Source: Neobacillus sp. PS2-9 (GTDB lineage: Bacteria > Bacillota > Bacilli > Bacillales > Cytobacillaceae). From it: DNA of 64,000 nt. Each line of letters starts with the position of its first letter. The first letter of the stretch is position 1. Below, one piece after another: positions 61,867 through 64,000 of this stretch. Where the stretch lies: the NCBI RefSeq assembly GCF_030915525.1, contig NZ_CP133269.1, positions 707,001 to 771,000 of the forward strand, read 5' to 3'. The position numbers were made by a program, and so were the translations under genes. The notes beneath the pieces are model-generated. The model made no database searches. It was not told the origin of the DNA and was given only the letters and a program-made list of their open reading frames with translations.

Positions 61867-61998
61867 CTGTTGATTTCCGCTCCAGGCGCTTCGCTTTCCG
61901 TGGGTGTTTCGGCGAGCCTCCTCGGCGCTAGCGCCTGCGGGGTCTCCCCTGAACCATACTCCCACAGGAGTCTTCGCGCCTTCCGCTCCAATCAACAG
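61867..61998. repeat. 132-bp dispersed repeat element, copy 2
   Basis: Same element as 33752-33884, with CTGTTGATT and AATCAACAG ends. Differences: GGCGC for GGCAC and GCGCC for GTGCC (a paired A:T to G:C change), and CGCTAGCG for CGAAAGGCG in an inner loop. It lies in the leader region of bceA. Confidence 0.88.
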
Positions 61999-62033
61999 GA
62001 TGCCAAATTTACATAAAGCTTTAACATAACCTA

Positions 62034-62107
62034 ATTATAAAAGGAGAGGCGGTTCTCTTCCTTCGATTGGTCTAACAAAATAAGAGAAGCATGTGACAAT
62101 GTTGTCA
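62034..62107 (-). promoter_or_regulatory. candidate BceR box and -10 of bceAB
   Basis: TGACA-ATGT-TGTCA (62094-62107) matches the BceR consensus TNACA-N4-TGTAA, and is the centre of an inverted repeat GCATGTGACAA-TG-TTGTCACATGC (62089-62112). A minus-strand TATAAT lies at 62039-62034, without a good -35, as expected for an activated promoter. The same hairpin could instead terminate bceS. Confidence 0.5.
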
Positions 62108-63103
62108 CATGCCGATGATGTTGTTGAAGTCGTTTCTTTTGGGAAAACGTAAGGTAAAGGTTGACCCTTTTCCTAGTGTGGACTGAACCTCCATCGTTAT
62201 CAGTAAGGGCTTGGATGCTTTTTTTGCGAGATAAAGTCCCATCCCTGTTGCTTTGTTGTCATGATGATTGATTGTAGAGGTAAATCCTTTTTCAAAAATG
62301 CGCGGTAGATCTTTTGGAGCAATCCCGCGGCCAAAGTCCTGAATTTCAAGAATGGTCTGTCCAATTTTTTCGCAACTCGTGATGATAATATCTGAAGCCT
62401 CGCTATATTTGACCGCATTGGTTAACAGCTGCCTTACGATAAAAGCAAGCCATTTGCTGTCACTCAAAACAGAAGGGACCTGTAAATCGACGTCAAAGCC
62501 AATCCTTTTTTGCATACACCAGGATTGCAGTCCACGAATCTCTGTAAAAATAATCGATTTTAAGTCGGTCTGCTCGATATATAAATCGTTTTCCATAAAG
62601 GGAATGCGTCTTTGGTGCAGCTGTTGGTCTAGAAGGTGATGAATTCGTAGCCACTCATAGGTTAATTTTGTTTTTAATGGTTCATCGTTCATGTGTTCAA
62701 GCATTAAATGCATCGCTGTTAATGGAGTTTTCACTTCATGTATCCAGGCAAGGAGGTCATCCTTCTCCTCTTCTAACGTCATCTGGTTTTGCGAGGCTTC
62801 CTGCTTTAACCGCTTGGTCTGGTTCGTCAGCGTTTCTTCGATCATTTTTTCAAAAGGGCTGTTAGCTGAAGTCAATAAATCTAAGTCATTCTCCCATTCC
62901 TCCAGACCTTTGAAAAACTTCGTTTCTCTTTGGTAACGAAGGAACAAAAATAGGATAAAAATAATACTTGATAAAAACACCATATAGAGGATGGGTGTGA
63001 ACGGAATGGCAGAATCAATCGAGGCAACAAATAGGAAAAGCCCTTGGAATACAATAAAAAGGGCAATCCAGCTGCGCCGTTCTATTAAAAATGGCTTCAT
63101 CAT
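62105..63103 (-). CDS. bceS: BceS-type sensor histidine kinase
   Basis: 332 residues. Two closely spaced membrane helices (about 13-30 and 37-54) with almost no external loop: the intramembrane-sensing type. Phospho-acceptor His in LAWIHEVKTPLTAMHL (near 119-134), N-box FIVRQLLTNAVKYSE, G-boxes DFGRGIAPKDLP and KATGMGLYLAKK. It receives its signal through BceAB. The start overlaps the response-regulator stop (ATGA). Confidence 0.92.
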   Translation of the reverse strand: MMKPFLIERRSWIALFIVFQGLFLFVASIDSAIPFTPILYMVFLSSIIFILFLFLRYQRETKFFKGLEEWENDLDLLTSANSPFEKMIEETLTNQTKRLKQEASQNQMTLEEEKDDLLAWIHEVKTPLTAMHLMLEHMNDEPLKTKLTYEWLRIHHLLDQQLHQRRIPFMENDLYIEQTDLKSIIFTEIRGLQSWCMQKRIGFDVDLQVPSVLSDSKWLAFIVRQLLTNAVKYSEASDIIITSCEKIGQTILEIQDFGRGIAPKDLPRIFEKGFTSTINHHDNKATGMGLYLAKKASKPLLITMEVQSTLGKGSTFTLRFPKRNDFNNIIGM

Positions 63104-63792
63104 AAAAAGGCTGCCTCTTCAATCGCTTTGTATCCCTGGCCGACCTTTGTTTCAATATACTGACCGAGGCCAAGATCCTCTAGTTTTTTTCGCAAGCGAT
63201 TGACGTTAACGGTTAAGGTATTATCACTAACAAAGTGCTCATCATCCCATAGGCTTTTGATTAAATCTTCCCGGCTGACGATTTTATTTTTTTGCTCAAT
63301 GAGCAATTTTAAAATAAAAATTTCATTTTTTGTCAGTTCAACCGTACCCGTTTCATTACTGACCGTGTTGCGCGGATAATCGATGGTTGCCCCGCACCAG
63401 GTTTTGAGCTCAGTTTGGTCCGTATTGTAATTGTACACACGGCGAAGAATCGCTTGTATTTTGGCAATGAGCACCTCAAAATGGAACGGCTTTTGAATGA
63501 AATCATCTGCGCCAAGCTGCATTGACATCACCATATCGGTGGGATGGTCACGTGAGGATAGAAACAGAATCGGCACATTAGAATGGGCTCTAATCATTCG
63601 GCACCAATGAAACCCATCGAATTTAGGCAATTGGATATCAATTATGACTAAGTCCGGATGGTGCTCGGTAAATTCCTGGAGCACCTTGCTAAAGTCGGAA
63701 ATCCCGACTACGTCGTAGGACCAGCCGATTAACCGCTCCTTTATTTCTTGGAATAGCGTTGTATCATCTTCTATTAATAAGAGTTTAAACAT
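63100..63792 (-). CDS. bceR: BceR-type OmpR-family response regulator
   Basis: 230 residues. Receiver domain with acidic pocket LLIEDD (about 4-9), phosphoacceptor Asp in LVIIDIQLPKFDG (near 52), and K105-type FIQKPFHFEVL; C-terminal winged helix (about 130-225) with LTKNEIFILKLLIEQK and SDNTLTVNVNRLRKKLED. ATG 63792 has GGTGAG upstream; 63804 is the alternative. It starts the bceRS pair and would activate bceAB. Confidence 0.92.
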   Translation of the reverse strand: MFKLLLIEDDTTLFQEIKERLIGWSYDVVGISDFSKVLQEFTEHHPDLVIIDIQLPKFDGFHWCRMIRAHSNVPILFLSSRDHPTDMVMSMQLGADDFIQKPFHFEVLIAKIQAILRRVYNYNTDQTELKTWCGATIDYPRNTVSNETGTVELTKNEIFILKLLIEQKNKIVSREDLIKSLWDDEHFVSDNTLTVNVNRLRKKLEDLGLGQYIETKVGQGYKAIEEAAFL

Positions 63793-63928
63793 ATTACTCA
63801 CCAACTTTTTTCAAACATAGGTAAATTGTATAGCAAATTTTTCCTATATGCTAGAGGTTTCCGTTGGCCATCCATTTGGAAAAATTAGTGTATAATAGGT
63901 TGAATATCGCAAATGGGAGACGAGAATA

Positions 63929-64000
63929 TTGGAAAAACAGAATAGCAGGTATAGATGGGTGGTTTTTGCCACGGTGTTATTTGTGTACTTTATCATTGTG
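63929..64000 (+). CDS. MFS transporter, N-terminal fragment
   Basis: Only the first 24 codons lie within the window, starting at TTG 63929 (GGGAGACGAG upstream): MEKQNSRYRWVVFATVLFVY and FIIV. The RYRWVVFATVLF beginning is typical of the first helix of many major facilitator proteins. The rest is outside the window. Confidence 0.6.
   Translation, partial: MEKQNSRYRWVVFATVLFVYFIIV

Overview
The window looks like a chromosomal segment of a low-GC, spore-forming Bacillaceae species (Bacillus/Neobacillus/Mesobacillus type). The evidence is strong purine-rich ribosome binding sites, frequent TTG and GTG starts, T-tailed hairpin terminators, a CcpA-type cre box, Bacillus-style gene sets (sigM-yhdL-yhdK, alaR-alaT, rocB, bceRSAB, gpx-ohrR, a mannose/fructose PTS with a PRD regulator) and a GerP-like fragment at the left edge. 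I saw no rRNA, tRNA, CRISPR array, prophage or intact transposase gene.

Layout. 1-4700: a GerP-like remnant, a hypothetical protein, an HD-GYP plus GGDEF pair (c-di-GMP), a Gly/Tyr/His-rich peptide, an SDR/ArsR operon and a DUF4177 protein. 4940-13456: a sigma-54 activator followed by a hydantoin-type catabolic cluster (hyuA, hyuB, M20 carbamoylase, NCS1 permease) behind a textbook -24/-12 promoter and an upstream palindrome. 13612-18881: a mannose/fructose-type PTS with split EIIBC and EIIA, its PRD regulator, and manA. 19152-24278: a FadR-type regulator, a Cys/Met-type PLP enzyme and a CUT1 ABC importer without its own ATPase. 24300-24500: degenerate 21-bp tandem repeats. 25278-28805: a DUF3231 protein, a SigM-like ECF operon and a secreted hypothetical. 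28905-33267: rocB, then a lysine riboswitch in front of a complete amino-acid ABC importer. 33419-36945: a free-standing RsgA zinc-domain peptide, a 133-bp repeat element, folD behind a ZTP riboswitch, and an XRE-cupin regulator beside a DODA-type dioxygenase and DoxX. 37015-43186: an MCP, a DMT transporter, a c-di-GMP-I riboswitch that precedes a 45-residue membrane peptide, and a PAS-PAS-GGDEF-EAL protein. 43372-44328: an msrAB fusion.

The most unusual region is 44669-50743. It encodes a 1547-residue secreted repeat protein with an N-terminal dockerin, a small LPKTG-anchored protein with a cohesin domain, and a sortase. This looks like a self-contained, non-cellulosomal cohesin/dockerin surface display system: the sortase would fix the cohesin to the wall, and the cohesin would hold the giant adhesin-like protein through its dockerin. 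It lies between two c-di-GMP enzymes (40916 and 50837), close to the c-di-GMP riboswitch.

The right part, 52125-64000, has VOC, VanZ, ohrR/gpx, alaR/alaT, a cell-wall-binding subtilase with a large domain inserted in its catalytic domain, a BceAB-BceSR peptide-antibiotic detoxification module, and the start of an MFS transporter. Two families of short dispersed repeats are scattered through the window: a ~132-bp element in two copies with a compensatory base change, and 13-bp palindromes of the GGGGACTGTCCCC, GGGGTCAGACCCC and GGTGCCTGACACC types, some of which sit in hairpins that appear to act as terminators.
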